A stretch of 64,000 nucleotides of DNA, from the NCBI RefSeq assembly GCF_020283565.1, contig NC_060060.1:70107257-70171256 (forward strand), written 5' to 3'. Every line of letters begins with the position of its first letter. Positions within the stretch are counted from its first letter, which is position 1. The translations under genes and the position numbers were made by a program. This document shows positions 1-12,600 of this stretch, one piece after another. The notes under the pieces are model-generated. The model was not told the origin of the DNA. It saw only the letters and a list, made by a program, of their open reading frames with translations, and made no database searches. Origin of the DNA: Trifolium pratense (taxonomy: Eukaryota; Streptophyta; Magnoliopsida; Fabales; Fabaceae).

Positions 1-3000
1 ATGTCCCTCGGTGTCCCTAAATTGAGCTTATGTCCCTCGATATCGCTAAATTACACTTATGTCCCTCGATGTCAAAATTAAGCATATGACACTCGATGTC
101 CCTAAATTGAGCTTATGTCCCTCATTGTTCCTCAATTGAGCTTATGTCCCTCGGTGTCCCTAAATTGAGCTTATGTCACTCGGTGTCCCTAAATTGTGCT
201 CATGTCCCTCGTTGTCCCTAAATTGAACTTATGTCCCTTCGTGTCCTTAAATTGAGCTTATGTCCCACGATGTCCCTAAATTGAACTTATGACCCTCGAT
301 GTCCCTAAATCGAGCTAATGCCCCTCGATGTCCCAAAATTGAGCTTATGTCCCTCAGTGTCCCAAAATTTAGATTATGTCCCTCGGTGTCCCTAAATTTA
401 GCTTATGTCACTCGATATCCCTAAAGTGAACTTATGTTCCTCGATGTCCAAATTCAGCATATGACACTCGATGTCCCTAAATTGAGCTTATGTCCCTCAG
501 TGTCCCTAAATTGAGCTTATGTCCCACGGTATCTCTAAATTGAGCTTATGTCCCTCGGTGTCCCTAAAATTGAGCTTATGTCCCTCGGTGTCCCTAAATT
601 GAGCTTATCTCTCTCGGTGTCCCTAAATTGAATTTATGTCCCTCGATGTTCAAATTGAGCATATGACCCTCGATGTCCCTTAATTGAGCTTATGTCCCTC
701 GGTGTCCCTAAATTGAGTTTATGCCCCTCGATGTCCCTAAATTGAGCTTATGTCCCTCAACGTCCCTAAATTGTGCTCATGTCCCTCGTTGTCCCTAAAT
801 TGAACTTATGTCCCTCCGTGTCCGTAAATTGAGCTTATGTCCCACGATGTCCCTAAATTGAACTTATGACCCTCGATGTCCCTAAATCGAGCTAATGCCC
901 CTCGATGTCCCAAAATTGAGCTTATGTCCCTCAGTGTCCCTAAATTTAGATTATGTCCCTCGGTGTCCCTAAATTTAGCTTATGTCACTCGATATCCCTA
1001 AATTGAACTTATGTTCCTCGATGTCCAAATTAAGCATATGACATTCGATGTCCCTAAATTGAGCTTATGTCCCTTAGTGTCCCTAAATTGAGATTATGTC
1101 CCACGGTATCTCTAAATTGAGCTTATGTCCCTCGGTGTCCCTAAAATTGGGCTTATGTCCCTCGGTGTCCCTAAATTGAGCTTTCTCTCTCGGTGTCCCT
1201 AAATTGAATTTATGTCCCTCGATGTTTAAATTGAGCATATGACCCTCGATGTCCCTTAATTGAGCTTATGTCCCTCGGTGTCCCTAAATTGAGTTTATGC
1301 CCCTTGATGTCCCTAAATTGAGCTTATTGCCCTCGGTGTACCTAAATTGAGCTTATTGCCCTCGGTGTCCCTAAATTGAGCTTATGTCCCCTGTATCCCT
1401 AAATTGAGCTCATGTCCCTCGGTGTCCCTAAATTGATCTTATGTCCCTTGGAGTCCCTAAATTGAGCTTATGTCCCTCGGTGTCCGAAAATTGATCTTAT
1501 GTCCCTTGGAGTCCCTAAATTGAGCTTATGTCTCTCGGTGTCCCTAAATTGAGCTTATGTCCCTTGGAGTCCCTAAATTGAGCTTATGTCCCTCGATGTC
1601 CCTAAATTGAGCTAATGCCCCTCGATGTCCCAAATATGAGCTTATGTTCCTCGGTATCCCTAAATTGAGATTATGTCCCTCGGTGTCCCTAAATTGAGCT
1701 TATGACCCTAGATGTCCCTAAATTGAGCTAATGCCCCTCGATGTCCCAAATATGAGCTTATGTTCCTCGGTATCCCTAAATTGAGATTATGTCCCTCGGT
1801 GTCCCTAAATTTAGCTTATGTCCCTCGGTGTCCCTAAATTGAGCTTATGTCCCTCGATGTCCCTAAATTTAGCTTAAGACCCTCGATGTCCCTAAATTTA
1901 GCTTATGACCCTTGATGTCCCTAAATTAAGCTAATGCCCCTCGATGTCCCAAATATGAGCTTATGTCCCTCGATGTCCCTAAATTTAGCTTATGACCCTC
2001 GGTGTCCCTAAATTGAGCTTATTTCCCTCGATGTCCCAAAATTAAGCTTATGTCCCTCGGTGTCCCTAAATCGAGCTTATATCCCTCGGTGTCCCTAAAT
2101 TGAAATTACGTCCCTTGAGGTCCAAATTAAGCATATGACCCTAGATGTCCCTAAATTGAGCTTATGTCCCTCGGTATCCCTAAATTGAGCTTATGTCCCT
2201 CGGTATCCCTAAATTGAGCTTATGTCCCTCGGTGTTCTTAAATGTAGCTTATGTCCCTCAACGTCCCTAAAATGTGCTTATGTCCCTCGTTGTCCTTAAA
2301 TTGAACTTATGTCCCTCGGTGTCCCTAAATTGAGCTCATGTCGCTTGATGTCCCTAAATTGAGCTTATGACCCTCGATGTTCCTAAATTGAGCTAATGCC
2401 CCTCGATGTCCTTAAATTGAGCTTATGTCCCTCAGTGTCCCTAAATTTAGATTATGTCCCTCGGAGTCCCTAATTTTAGCTTATGTCCCTCGATATTCCT
2501 AAATTGAACTTATGTTCCTCGATGTCCCTAAATTTAGCATATGACCCTTGATGTCCCTAAATTTAGATTATGACCCTCGATGCCTCTAAATTTAGCTAAT
2601 GCCCCTCGATGTCCCAAATATAAGCTTATGTCCCTAAATTGAGCTCATGTCCCTCGGTGTCCCAAAATTGATCTTATGTCCCTGGGTGTCCCTAAATTGA
2701 TCTTATGTCCCTCGGTGTCCCTAAATTGTGCTTATGTCCATCGGTGTGCCTAAATTGAGCTTATGTCCCTCGGTGTCCCTAAATTGAGCTTATGTCACTC
2801 GGTGTCCCTAAATTGAGCTTATGTCCCTCAACGTCCCTAAATTGTGCTCATGTCCCTCGTTGTCCCTAAATTGAACTTATGACCCTCGATGTCCCTAAAT
2901 CGAGCTAATGCCCCTCGATGTCCCAAAATTGAGCTTGTGTCCCTCAGTGTCCCTAAATTTAGCTTATGTCACTCGATATCCCTAAATTGAACTTATGTTC

Positions 3001-6000
3001 CTCGATGTCCAAATTCAGCATATGACACTCGATGTCCCTAAATTGAGCTTATGTCCCTTAGTGTCCCTAAATTGAGATTATGTCCCACGGTATCTCTAAA
3101 TTGAGCTTATGTCCCTCGGTGTCCCTAAAATTGAGCTTATGTCCCTCGGTGTCCCTAAATTGAGCTTATCTCTCTCGGTGTCCCTAAATTGAATTTATGT
3201 CCCTCGATGTTTAAATTGAGCATATGACCCTCGATGTCCCTTAATTGAGCTTATGTCCCTCGGTGTCCCTAAATTGAGTTTATGCCCCTTGATGTCCCTA
3301 AATTGAGCTTATTGCCCTCGGTGTCCCTAAATTGAGCTTATTGCCCTCGGTGTCCCTAAATTGAGCTTATGTCCCCTGTGTCCCTAAATTTAGCTCATGT
3401 CCCTCGGTGTCCCTAAATTGATCTTATGTCCCTCGGTGTCCCTAAATTGAGCTCATGTCCCTCGGTGTCCGAAAATTGATCTTATGTCCCTTGGTGTCCC
3501 TAAATTGATCTTATGTCTCTCGGTGTCCCTAAATTGAGCTTATGTCCCTTGGAGTCCCTAAATTGAGCTTATGTCCCTCGGTGTCCCTAAATTGAGATTA
3601 TGTCCCTTGGAGTCCCTAAATTGAGCTTATGTCCTTCGATGTCCCTAAATTGAGCTCAAGTCCCTCGATGTCCCTAAATTGAGCTTATGACCCTCGATGT
3701 CCCTAAATTGAGCTAATGCCCCTCGATGTCCCAAATATGAGCTTATGTTCCTCGGTATCCCAAAATTGAGATTATGTCCCTCGGTGTCCCTAAATTTAGC
3801 TTATGTCCCTCGGTGTCCCTAAATTGAGCTTATGTCCCTCGATGTCCCTAAATTTAGCTTAAGACCCTCGATGTCCCTAAATTTAGCTTATGACCCTCGA
3901 TGTCCCTAAATTGAGCTAATGCCCCTCGATGTCCCAAATATGAGCTTATGTCCCTCGATGTCCCTAAATTTAGCTTATGACCCTCGGTGTCCCTAAATTG
4001 AGCTTATTTCCCTCGATGTCCCAAAATTAAGCTTATGTCCCTCGGTGTCCCTAAATCGAGCTTATATCCCTCGGTGTCCCGAAATTGAAATTACGTCCCT
4101 TGAGGTCCAAATTAAGCATATGACCCTAGATGTCCCTAAATTGAGCTTATGTCCCTCGGTATCCCTAAATTGAGCTTATGTCCCTCGGTATCCCTAAATT
4201 GAGCTTATGTCCCTCGGTGTTCTTAAATGTAGCTTATGTCCCTCAACGTCCCTAAAATGTGCTTATGTCCCTCGTTGTCCCTAAATTGAACTTATGTCCC
4301 TCGGTGTCCCTAAATTGAGCTCATGTCGCTTGATGTCCCTAAATTGAGCTTATGACCCTCGATGTTCCTAAATTGAGCTAATGCCCCTTGATGTCCTTAA
4401 ATTGAGCTTATGTCCCTCAGTGTCCCTAAATTTAGATTATGTCCCTCGGTGTCCCTAAATTTAGCTTATGTCCCTCGATATTCCTAAATTGAACTTATGT
4501 TCCTCGATGTCCCTAAATTTAGCATATGACCCTTGATGTCCCTAAATTTAGATTATGACCCTCGATGCCTCTAAATTGAGCTAATGCCCCTCGATGTCCC
4601 AAATATGAGCTTATGTCCCTAAATTGAGCTCATGTCCCTCGGTGTCCCAAAATTGATCTTATGTCCCTAGGTGTCCCTAAATTGATCTTATGTCCCTCGG
4701 TGTCCCTAAATTGTGCTTATGTCCATCGGTGTGCCTAAATTGAGCTTATGTCCCTCGGTGTCCCTAAATTGAGCTTATGTCACTCGGTGTCCCTAAATTG
4801 AGCTTATGTCCCTCAACGTCCCTAAATTGTGCTCATGTCCCTCGTTGTCCCTAAATTGAACTTATGTCCCTCCGTGTCCTTAAATTGAGCTTATGTCCCA
4901 CGATGTCCCTAAATTGAACTTATGACCCTCGATGTCCCTAAATCGAGCTAATGCCCCTCGATGTCCCAAAATTGAGCTTGTGTCCCTCAGTGTCCCTAAA
5001 TTTAGATTATGTCCCTCGGTGTCCCTAAATTTAGCTTATGTCACTCGATATCCCTAAATTGAACTTATGTTCCTCGATGTCCAAATTCAGCATATGACAC
5101 TCGATGTCCCTAAATTGAGCTTATGTCCCTCAGTGTCCCTAAATTGAGCTTATGTCCCACGGTATCTCTAAATTGAGCTTATGACCCTCGGTGTCCCTAA
5201 AATTGAGCTTATGTCCCTCGGTGTCACTAAATTGAGCTTATATCTCTCGGTGTCCCTAAATTGAATTTTTGTCCCTCGATGTTCAAATTGAGCATATGAC
5301 CCTCGATGTCCCTTAATTGAGCTTATGTCCCTCGGTGTCCCTAAATTGAGTTTATGCCCCTTGATGTCCCTAAATTGAGCTTATTGCCCTCGGTGTCGCT
5401 AAATTGAGCTTATTGCCCTCGGTGTCCCTAAATTGATCTTATGTCCCTCGGTGTCCCTAAATTGAGATCATGTCCCTCGGTGTCCCAAAATTGATCTTAT
5501 GTCCCTTGGTGTCCCTAAATTGATCTTATGTCTCTCGGTGTCCCTAAATTGAGCTTATTGCCCTCGGTGTCCCTAAATTGAGCTTATGTCCCCGGTGTCC
5601 CTAAATTGAGCTCATGTCCCTCGGTGTCCCTAAATTGATCTTATGTCCCTCGGTGTCCCTAAATTGAGCTTATGTCCCTCGGTGTCCCAAAATTGAGCTT
5701 ATCTCTCTCGGTGTCCCTAAATTGAATTTATGTCCCTCGATGTTTAAATTGAGCATATGACCCTCGATGTCCCTTAATTGAGCTTATGTCCCTCGGTGTC
5801 CCTAAATTGAGTTTATGCCCCTTGATGTCCCTAAATTGAGCTTATTGCCCTCGGTGTCCCTAAATTGAGCTTATTGCCCTCGGTGTCCCTAAATTGAGCT
5901 TATGTCCCCTGTGTCCCTAAATTGAGCTCATGTCCCTCGGTGTCCCTAAATTGATCTTATGTCCCTCGGTGTCCCTAAATTGAGCTCGTGTCCCTCGGTG

Positions 6001-8226
6001 TCCGAAAATTGATCTTATGTCCCTTGGTGTCCCTAAATTGATCTTATGTCTCTCGGTGTCCCTAAATTGAGCTTACGTCCCTTGGAGTCCCTAAATTGAG
6101 CTTATGACCCTCGGTGTCCCTAAATTGAGACTATGTCCCTTGGAGTCCCTAAATTGAGCTTATGTCCTTCGATGTCCCTAAATTGAGCTCAAGTCCCTCG
6201 ATGTCCCTAAATTGAGCTTATGACCCTCGATGTCCCTAAATTGAGCTAATGCCCCTCGATGTCCCAAATATGAGCTTATGTTCCTCGGTATCCCTAAATT
6301 GAGATTATGTCCCTCGGTGTCCCTAAATTTAGCTTATGTCCCTCGGTGTCCCTAAATTGAGCTTAAGACCCTCGATGTCCCTAAATTTAGCTTATGACCC
6401 TCGATGTCCCTAAATTGAGCTAATGCCCCTCGATGTCAAAAATATGAGCTTATATCCCTCGATGTCCCTAAATTTAGCTTATGACCCTCGGTGTCCCTAA
6501 ATTGAGCTTATTTCCCTTGATGTCCCAAAATTAAGCTTATGTCCCTCGGTGTCCCTAAATCGAGCTTATATCCCTCGGTGTCCCTAAATTGAAATTACGT
6601 CCCTTGAGGTCCAAATTAAGCATATGACCCTAGATGTCCCTAAATTGAGCTTATGTCCCTCGGTATCCCTAAATTGAGCTTATGTCCCTCGGTATCCCTA
6701 AATTGAGCTTATGTCCCTCGGTGTTCTTAAATGTAGCTTATGTCCCTCAACGTCCCTAAAATGTGCTTATGTCCCTCGTTGTCCCTAAATTGAACTTATG
6801 TCCCTCGGTGTCCCTAAATTGAGCTCATGTCGCTTGATGTCCCTAAATTGAGCTTATGACCCTCGATGTTCCTAAATTGAGCTAATGCCCCTCGATGTCC
6901 TTAAATTGAGCTTATGTCCCTCAGTGTCCCTAAATTTAGATTATGTCCCTCGGTGTCCCTAAATTTAGCTTATGTCCCTCGATATTCCTAAATTGAACAT
7001 ATGTTCCTCGATGTCCCTAAATTTAGCATATGACCCTTGATGTCCCTAAATTTAGATTATGACCCTCGATGCCTCTAAATTGAGCTAATGCCCCTCGATG
7101 TCCCAAATATGAACTTATGTCCCTAAATTGAGCTCATGTCCCTCGGTGTCCCAAAATTGATCTTATGTCCCTGGGTGTCCCTAAATTGATCTTATGTCCC
7201 TCGGTGTCCCTAAATTGTGCTTATGTCCATCGGTGTGCCTAAATTGAGCTTATGTCCCTCGGTGTCCCTAAATTGAGCTTATGTCACTCGGTGTCCCTAA
7301 ATTGAGCTTATGTCCCTCAACGTCCCTAAATTGTGCTCATGTCCCTAAATTGAACTTATGTCCCTCCGTGTCCTTAAATTGAGCTTATGTCCCACGATGT
7401 CCCTAAATTGAACTTATGACCCTCGATGTCCCTAAATCGAGCTAATGCCCCTCGATGTCCCAAAATTGAGCTTGTGTCCCTCAGTGTCCCTAAATTTAGA
7501 TTATGTCCCTCGGTGTCCCTAAATTTAGCTTATGTCACTCGATATCCCTAAATTGAACTTATGTTCCTCGATGTCCAAATTCAGCATACGACACTCGATG
7601 TCCCTAAATTGAGCTTATGTCCCTCAGTGTCCCTAAATTGAGCTTATGTCCCACGGTATCTCTAAATTGAGCTTATGACCCTCGGTGTCCCTAAAATTGA
7701 GCTTATGTCCCTCGGTGTCACTAAATTGAGCTTATCTCTCTCGGTGTCCCTAAATTGAATTTTTGTCCCTCGATGTTCAAATTGAGCATATGACCCTCGA
7801 TGTCCCTTAATTGAGCTTATGTCCCTCGGTGTCCCTAAATTGAGTTTATGCCCCTTGATGTCCCTAAATTGAGCTTATTGCCCTCGGTGTCCCTAAATTG
7901 AGCTTATTGCCCTCGGTGTCCCTAAATTGATCTTATGTCCCTCGGTGTCCCTAAATTGAGATCATGTCCCTCGGTGTCCCAAAATTGATCTTATGTCCCT
8001 TGGTGTCCCTAAATTGATCTTATGTCTCTCGGTGTCCCTAAATTGAGCTTATTGCCCTCGGTGTCCCTAAATTGAGCTTATGTCCCCGGTGTCCCTAAAT
8101 TGAGCTCATGTCCCTCGGTGTCCCTAAATTGATCTTATGTCCCTCGGTGTCCCTAAATTGAGCTCATGTCCCTCGGTGTCCCAAAATTGATCTTATGTCC
8201 CTTGGTGTCCCTAAATTGATCTTATG
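1..8226. repeat. 29-bp satellite array with higher-order repeats, continues past left edge
   Basis: Roughly 280 head-to-tail copies of a 29-bp unit; its core reads ttatgtccctcggtgtccct and is followed by aaattgagc. Spacing between successive gagctt motifs is 29 bp (for example 138 and 167). Variants include tcgatgtccc, gctaatgcccc and short units that lack a few bases. Rare variants recur at long intervals. The unit with attacgtcccttgagg starts near 2103, 4088 and 6591, and the unit with aaattgtgctcatg lies at 191, 768, 2839, 4824 and 7328. This gives higher-order periods of about 1985 and 2504 bp. No long frame is open and I see no gene. The array ends where a Cassandra element begins. I do not recognise the satellite family. 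Confidence 0.95.
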
Positions 8227-8615
8227 TGTAACATCCCAAACTGCTTTTAGGATAACCGACTGACCCCACAAACCAACACGAGTCTTTTCAGCGTGCTTTG
8301 TCCTCACTCGCACGCTTTTCGGGAAAACTTCCCAGAAGGTCACCCATCCAAAGACTACTCCAAGTCAAGCACGCTTAACTGTGGAGTTCTTATCGAATGA
8401 GCTACCGAAAAGAAGATGCATCTTGTTGGTATAGGTAGTACCCATCAATCCTTATAAGCCTTCCTTCCACCACGCAGTCTCAAACCCGCACAGCCTCAGG
8501 ATCCCTCTCCTTCCGATGTGATTCGTTTTTTTCCTAGAAGCTGCCAGGAACCGCTAATTGTCATGCCTCATGCACTGACAACCACTCCCCGCCCTCGTCA
8601 GACCCAGGCATTACA
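8227..8615 (-). repeat. Cassandra 3' LTR
   Basis: This is the 389-bp repeat adjoining the satellite array. It starts directly after a truncated satellite monomer (gatcttatg) and ends with the inverted terminal bases ttaca. It differs from its partner at about ten bases, for example cccaggcattaca here against cccgggcgttaca in the other copy. Confidence 0.88.
8328..8446 (-). promoter_or_regulatory. 5S rRNA-like domain with Pol III internal promoter, 3' LTR copy
   Basis: On the minus strand the stretch resembles plant 5S rRNA. The C-box-like part (reverse complement of cttcccagaaggtcaccc) and the A-box-like part (reverse complement of caagcacgcttaact) are present in 5S order and spacing. The first bases of the 5S gene are poorly conserved. 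In Cassandra this domain is thought to allow Pol III transcription. It is not a chromosomal 5S gene. Confidence 0.8.
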
Positions 8616-8686
8616 TGCCCACCAACTTCCGCTTGGTTCGTCCCCGAACCACATCGTACTGGGAGAGGTCTTGCTCTGATACCATT

Positions 8687-9075
8687 TGTAACATCCCAAA
8701 CTGCTTTTTGGATAACCGACTGACCCCACAAACCAACACGAGTCTTTTCAGCGTGCTTTGTCCTCACTCGCACGCTTTCCGGGAAAACTTCCCAGAAGGT
8801 CACCCATCCAAAGACTACTCCAAGTCAAGCACGCTTAACTGTGGAGTTCTTATCGAATGAGCTATCGAAAAGAAGATGCATCTTGTTGGTATAGGTAGTA
8901 CCCATCAATCCTTATAAGCCTTCCTTCCACCACGCAGTCTCAAACCCGCACAGCCTCAGGATCCCTCTCATTCCGATGTGATTTGTTTTTTTCATAGAAG
9001 CTGTCAGGAGCCGCTAATTGTCATGCCTCATGCACTGACAACCACTCCCCGCCCTCGTCAGACCCGGGCGTTACA
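8687..9075 (-). repeat. Cassandra 5' LTR
   Basis: This is the second 389-bp repeat and the 5' LTR on the minus strand, because the primer binding site lies directly inside it. It is followed by 42 bp of unassigned sequence (9076-9117) before the next element's target duplication. Confidence 0.88.
8788..8906 (-). promoter_or_regulatory. 5S rRNA-like domain with Pol III internal promoter, 5' LTR copy
   Basis: This is the same 5S-like block as in the other LTR, on the minus strand, with one difference near its 5' end (gctatcg against gctaccg). Because it lies in the 5' LTR it is the copy expected to drive the element's transcript. Confidence 0.8.
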
Positions 9076-9117
9076 AAATCTGCAGACAATCTATAAGCCG
9101 TATGCGACGTAGGTGAC

Positions 9118-9614
9118 TGTTGGCGCAGCAAGAATCACTCACATACGCACTGAATCACTTCAAGCTTGCAAAATCACACACACACACACTGCACAGGCTC
9201 TGGGCTTGCCTTTGAGCACAGATGCAGATTCACACTTTTGCAGGCTTGATCAAAATTGAATGGAAAAGAATGAAGAAGAAATTGATCGTAAAATGTGTTG
9301 AAGAAGATGATGAAATTTAGAGAAAAAGAGTTTGTTTTATTCATCCACAAAGGGGTTTGTTACAATCACTAATAAGGCACATAGTATTTAAACTAGTTTA
9401 CCACACTTTGGTAACTCACTTAGGCCCTAACTAACTTGTAACCAACCCTAACAAACTCAAAACTAACTCTAACTAACTATTAAAGTTTGGTAGCTTAACA
9501 AACTAACTAATTACTTGCCACCTAAGCAATTAGTTACAACAAACTTTGGTTGCTTATACCACAAGCAACAACTTGGAAAATATGAATTACAATGAATTTA
9601 TATGAATTTCAACA
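9118..9614 (-). repeat. 3' LTR of the outer Ty1/copia element
   Basis: A 497-bp repeat, tgttggcgcagc to atttcaaca, followed by the reverse complement of a polypurine tract. It matches the two-part LTR at 13656-13723 and 28582-29004 with about 2% substitutions and small indels in short tandem stretches such as ctaactctaac. Confidence 0.9.
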
Positions 9615-9621
9615 CTCCCCC

Positions 9622-12600
9622 TTAATTCATATTCTCTAAGGATCTTATGCACATCAAACTTTTCAACCTTAAGAAGGTTTCCACTGTCACAGCCTTTGTT
9701 AGCACATCTGCAATCTGCAGCTCTGTCCTGTAGTGTTCTAGCTTGAGCCTTCCATTGTTGACCTGCTCTCTCAAATAATGGAATCTCATTTCTATATGCT
9801 TGCTCCTTCCATGAGCCACTGGATTCTTAGCCAAATTGATTGCAGATAGGTTGTCAACCTTGAGTGTTACTAATCTACACTCCACATTGCTTATCTCTGT
9901 GATCAAATTGCTTAACCAAACACCTTGACAAGCACTTAGGGAAGCAGCAATGTATTCAGCTTCATAGGTGGATAAAGCTACCACTGGTTCCTTCCTTGAA
10001 CACCATGAAATTGGTGCACCACCATACAAAAAGATGTAGCCAGCAGTGGATTTTCTGTCATCCTTGTCTCCACACCAATTTGAATCAGTGTATCCAACTA
10101 AATCAAAGTTACTTCCATCTAATGTTTGAAAAACAATTCCATTGTCTAGTGTCCCTTTAATGTACCTTAAGATTCTCTTTGTTGCAGACAAATGAGACAT
10201 CTTAGGCCTTTCCATGTATCTACTGATTATGCCAACACTGTAGGCTATATCAGGCCTAGTGTTGCACAGATACCTCAAAGATCCAATGAGTCTTCTGTAC
10301 TCAGTTGAATCCACATCCCTTTCATCTGTCTCTTTAGTCAACTGAAGCCTTGGTTCTGATGGAGTAAGTGCTGGATTGCATTTATCCATTTCAAACCTCT
10401 TCAAAATCTCATTTGCATATTTTCTCTGATGCAATATTAAGCCTTCACTTGTTTTCTGAAATTCAATCCCTAAGAAATATGAAATGTGACCAAGGTCAAC
10501 CATTTCAAATTCCTTCATCATGTCCACTTTGAATTTGCTGATTTGAGCCTCATTGCTTCCAGTAATCAACAGATCATCAACATATAGGCATAGTATAATT
10601 GTATCACTGGTTGCAGATTTCATCACATACACTCCATGCTCAGTTATACATTTACTGAAGCCAATATCACTCAAAAATCTGTCTATTCTTTTGTTCCAGG
10701 CCCTTGGAGCTTGCTTAAGTCCATACAGTGCTTTGTTCAACTTGTATACCTTTGATTCATTTTCTTTGTCTATGAACCCTGGTGGTTGAACCACATACAC
10801 TTCTTCTTCAAGTGGACCATTCAGAAATGCACACTTTACATCCATTTGATGCATTGACCATTTATTGTAATGTGCTAATGCAGTCACTAACCTTATTGTC
10901 TCCATTCTAGCAACTGGAGCAAACACCTCATTGAAATCTATTCCTTCTTTCTGCAGGAAGCCTTTCACTACTAGCCTTGCCTTATGCCTTGTTATTTCAC
11001 CTTTAGGGTTCACTTTCACCTTGTAAACCCACTTCACACTAATTGCTTTCTTATCATTTGGAAGGTTAACTAACTTCCAAGTGTTGTTTCTTTCTATTGA
11101 CTCAATTTCTTCATTCATAGCAGGTAGCCATTTTTCATCTTTCACTGCATCTTCAAAGTTCACTGGTTCAGTTTCTGCATTGAATGCCAAGTGAACTAAA
11201 TCACCCTCAGTAGTGATCTCATTATCTCTTGTAATGATGCAGTCATTGAGTCTTACTGATGGAACCCTGGCCCTTGTTGATCTTCTTAGTTCATTGTCAC
11301 TAGCAGCTTCTTCTATCACTACTTGTTCATTATCAAACACAATGCTTACTGAATCTTTTCTTTTGTTATTTGACCAGTCTCATTCTTTCAATTCATCTAT
11401 GATTACATCTCTACTAATGATTATAGACTTGCTATTGTAGAGTCTGTATCCACCAGTTGAATGATATCCAACCAATATCATCATTTCACTCTTGTCATCT
11501 AGCTTCCTTCATGTCTGATCAGGAATGTGTCTATAAGCTATAGAACCAAACACCTTCAAATGACTCACATTAGGTTTGTTCCCTGACCAACATTCTTTAG
11601 GAGTTACATTGTTTAATCTTTTGGTAGGACATTTGTTAAGCACATAGCAAGCAGTGTTCACTGCTTCACCCCACAATTCCTTTGGTAAATGCTTACCTTT
11701 AAGCATGCATCTTACCATATTCATTATGGTTCTATTTCTTCTCTCAGCACTTCCATTCTGTTGAGGTGTATAGGGTGGTATTATTTCATGAATAATGCCT
11801 TCTGCTTAACAAAATTCAGTGAATTCACCTGACACATATTCACCTCCCCCATCAGTCTTTAACACTTTCAGCTCATGACCACTTTGCTTTTCAACCATAG
11901 ACTTGAATTTCTTGAAAACATTAAACACTCCACTTTTCTTGTTGATAAGATAAGTCCATAGTTTTCTGCTGTAATCATCAACAAATGATACAAAGTATCT
12001 ATTTCCACCTGTTGAATCAACTTGCATTGGTCCACATACATCAGAGTAGATTACTTCCAATACACACTTGGTTCTACTCATCACATGCTTATTGAAGCTG
12101 TCTCTGTGTTGCTTGGACTATACACAATCTTCACACATTTCATTTGGAGTTAGAATTTTAGGAAAGCCAGATACCATGTGCTTACTATGCATCATATTTA
12201 AATCTCTAAAATTCAAGTGTCCAAATCTATAATGCCAAGTCCAATCATCTTTCTCTACTACAGTAGCCAGACACATATGATCTAATACATTGAGTTCAAT
12301 TTTGAAAGTCCTATTTTTTGACATTGGAGCTTTCAAAATTAACTTTCTGTTTGAATCCATTAATCTCATCATATTGTCTTATATGGCTATCTTATAATTC
12401 TTCTCTAGTAGTTGGCTTATGCTAAGAAGGTTGCATTTCATACCTGGTATATAGAGTACATCATTGATGAAGGCTTCATCACCATTCTTGCTTCTGATGC
12501 ACACAACTCCTACACCTTCTGAGTTCAATGTGCTATCATTTGCAAATTTCACCTTGTTTTTGTATGACTGGTTGAAGCTAGTAAACCAATCCTTTCTTCC

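Larger units (their letters stand above)
8227..9075 (-). mobile_element. Cassandra TRIM (5S-bearing terminal-repeat retrotransposon in miniature), complete
   Basis: Two 389-bp direct repeats (8227-8615 and 8687-9075) start tgtaacatcc and end ttaca. They enclose a 71-bp internal region without coding capacity. Read on the minus strand, a primer binding site tggtatcagagc (8684-8673) follows the 5' LTR after two bases and matches initiator-Met tRNA. Each LTR contains a stretch resembling plant 5S rRNA, the hallmark of Cassandra. The 849-bp total length fits the family. The LTRs differ at about ten positions, so the copy is not brand new. The flanking five bases (ttatg left, aaatc right) do not match, so no target duplication is visible. 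The element is non-autonomous and would need gag-pol from elsewhere. Confidence 0.9.

Noticed and set aside
1..8226. CRISPR-like array with 29-bp periodicity
   Set aside because: The repeats are contiguous with no unique spacers, the genome is a plant, and there are no cas genes. It is a satellite.
8561..8860. Overlapping 80-codon frames on both strands
   Set aside because: They lie across the Cassandra interior and LTR, have no family motifs, and are explained by the element.
8328..8906. Two genuine 5S rRNA genes
   Set aside because: The 5S-like blocks are diverged, lie within Cassandra LTRs at fixed positions, and lack the tandem 5S spacer context.
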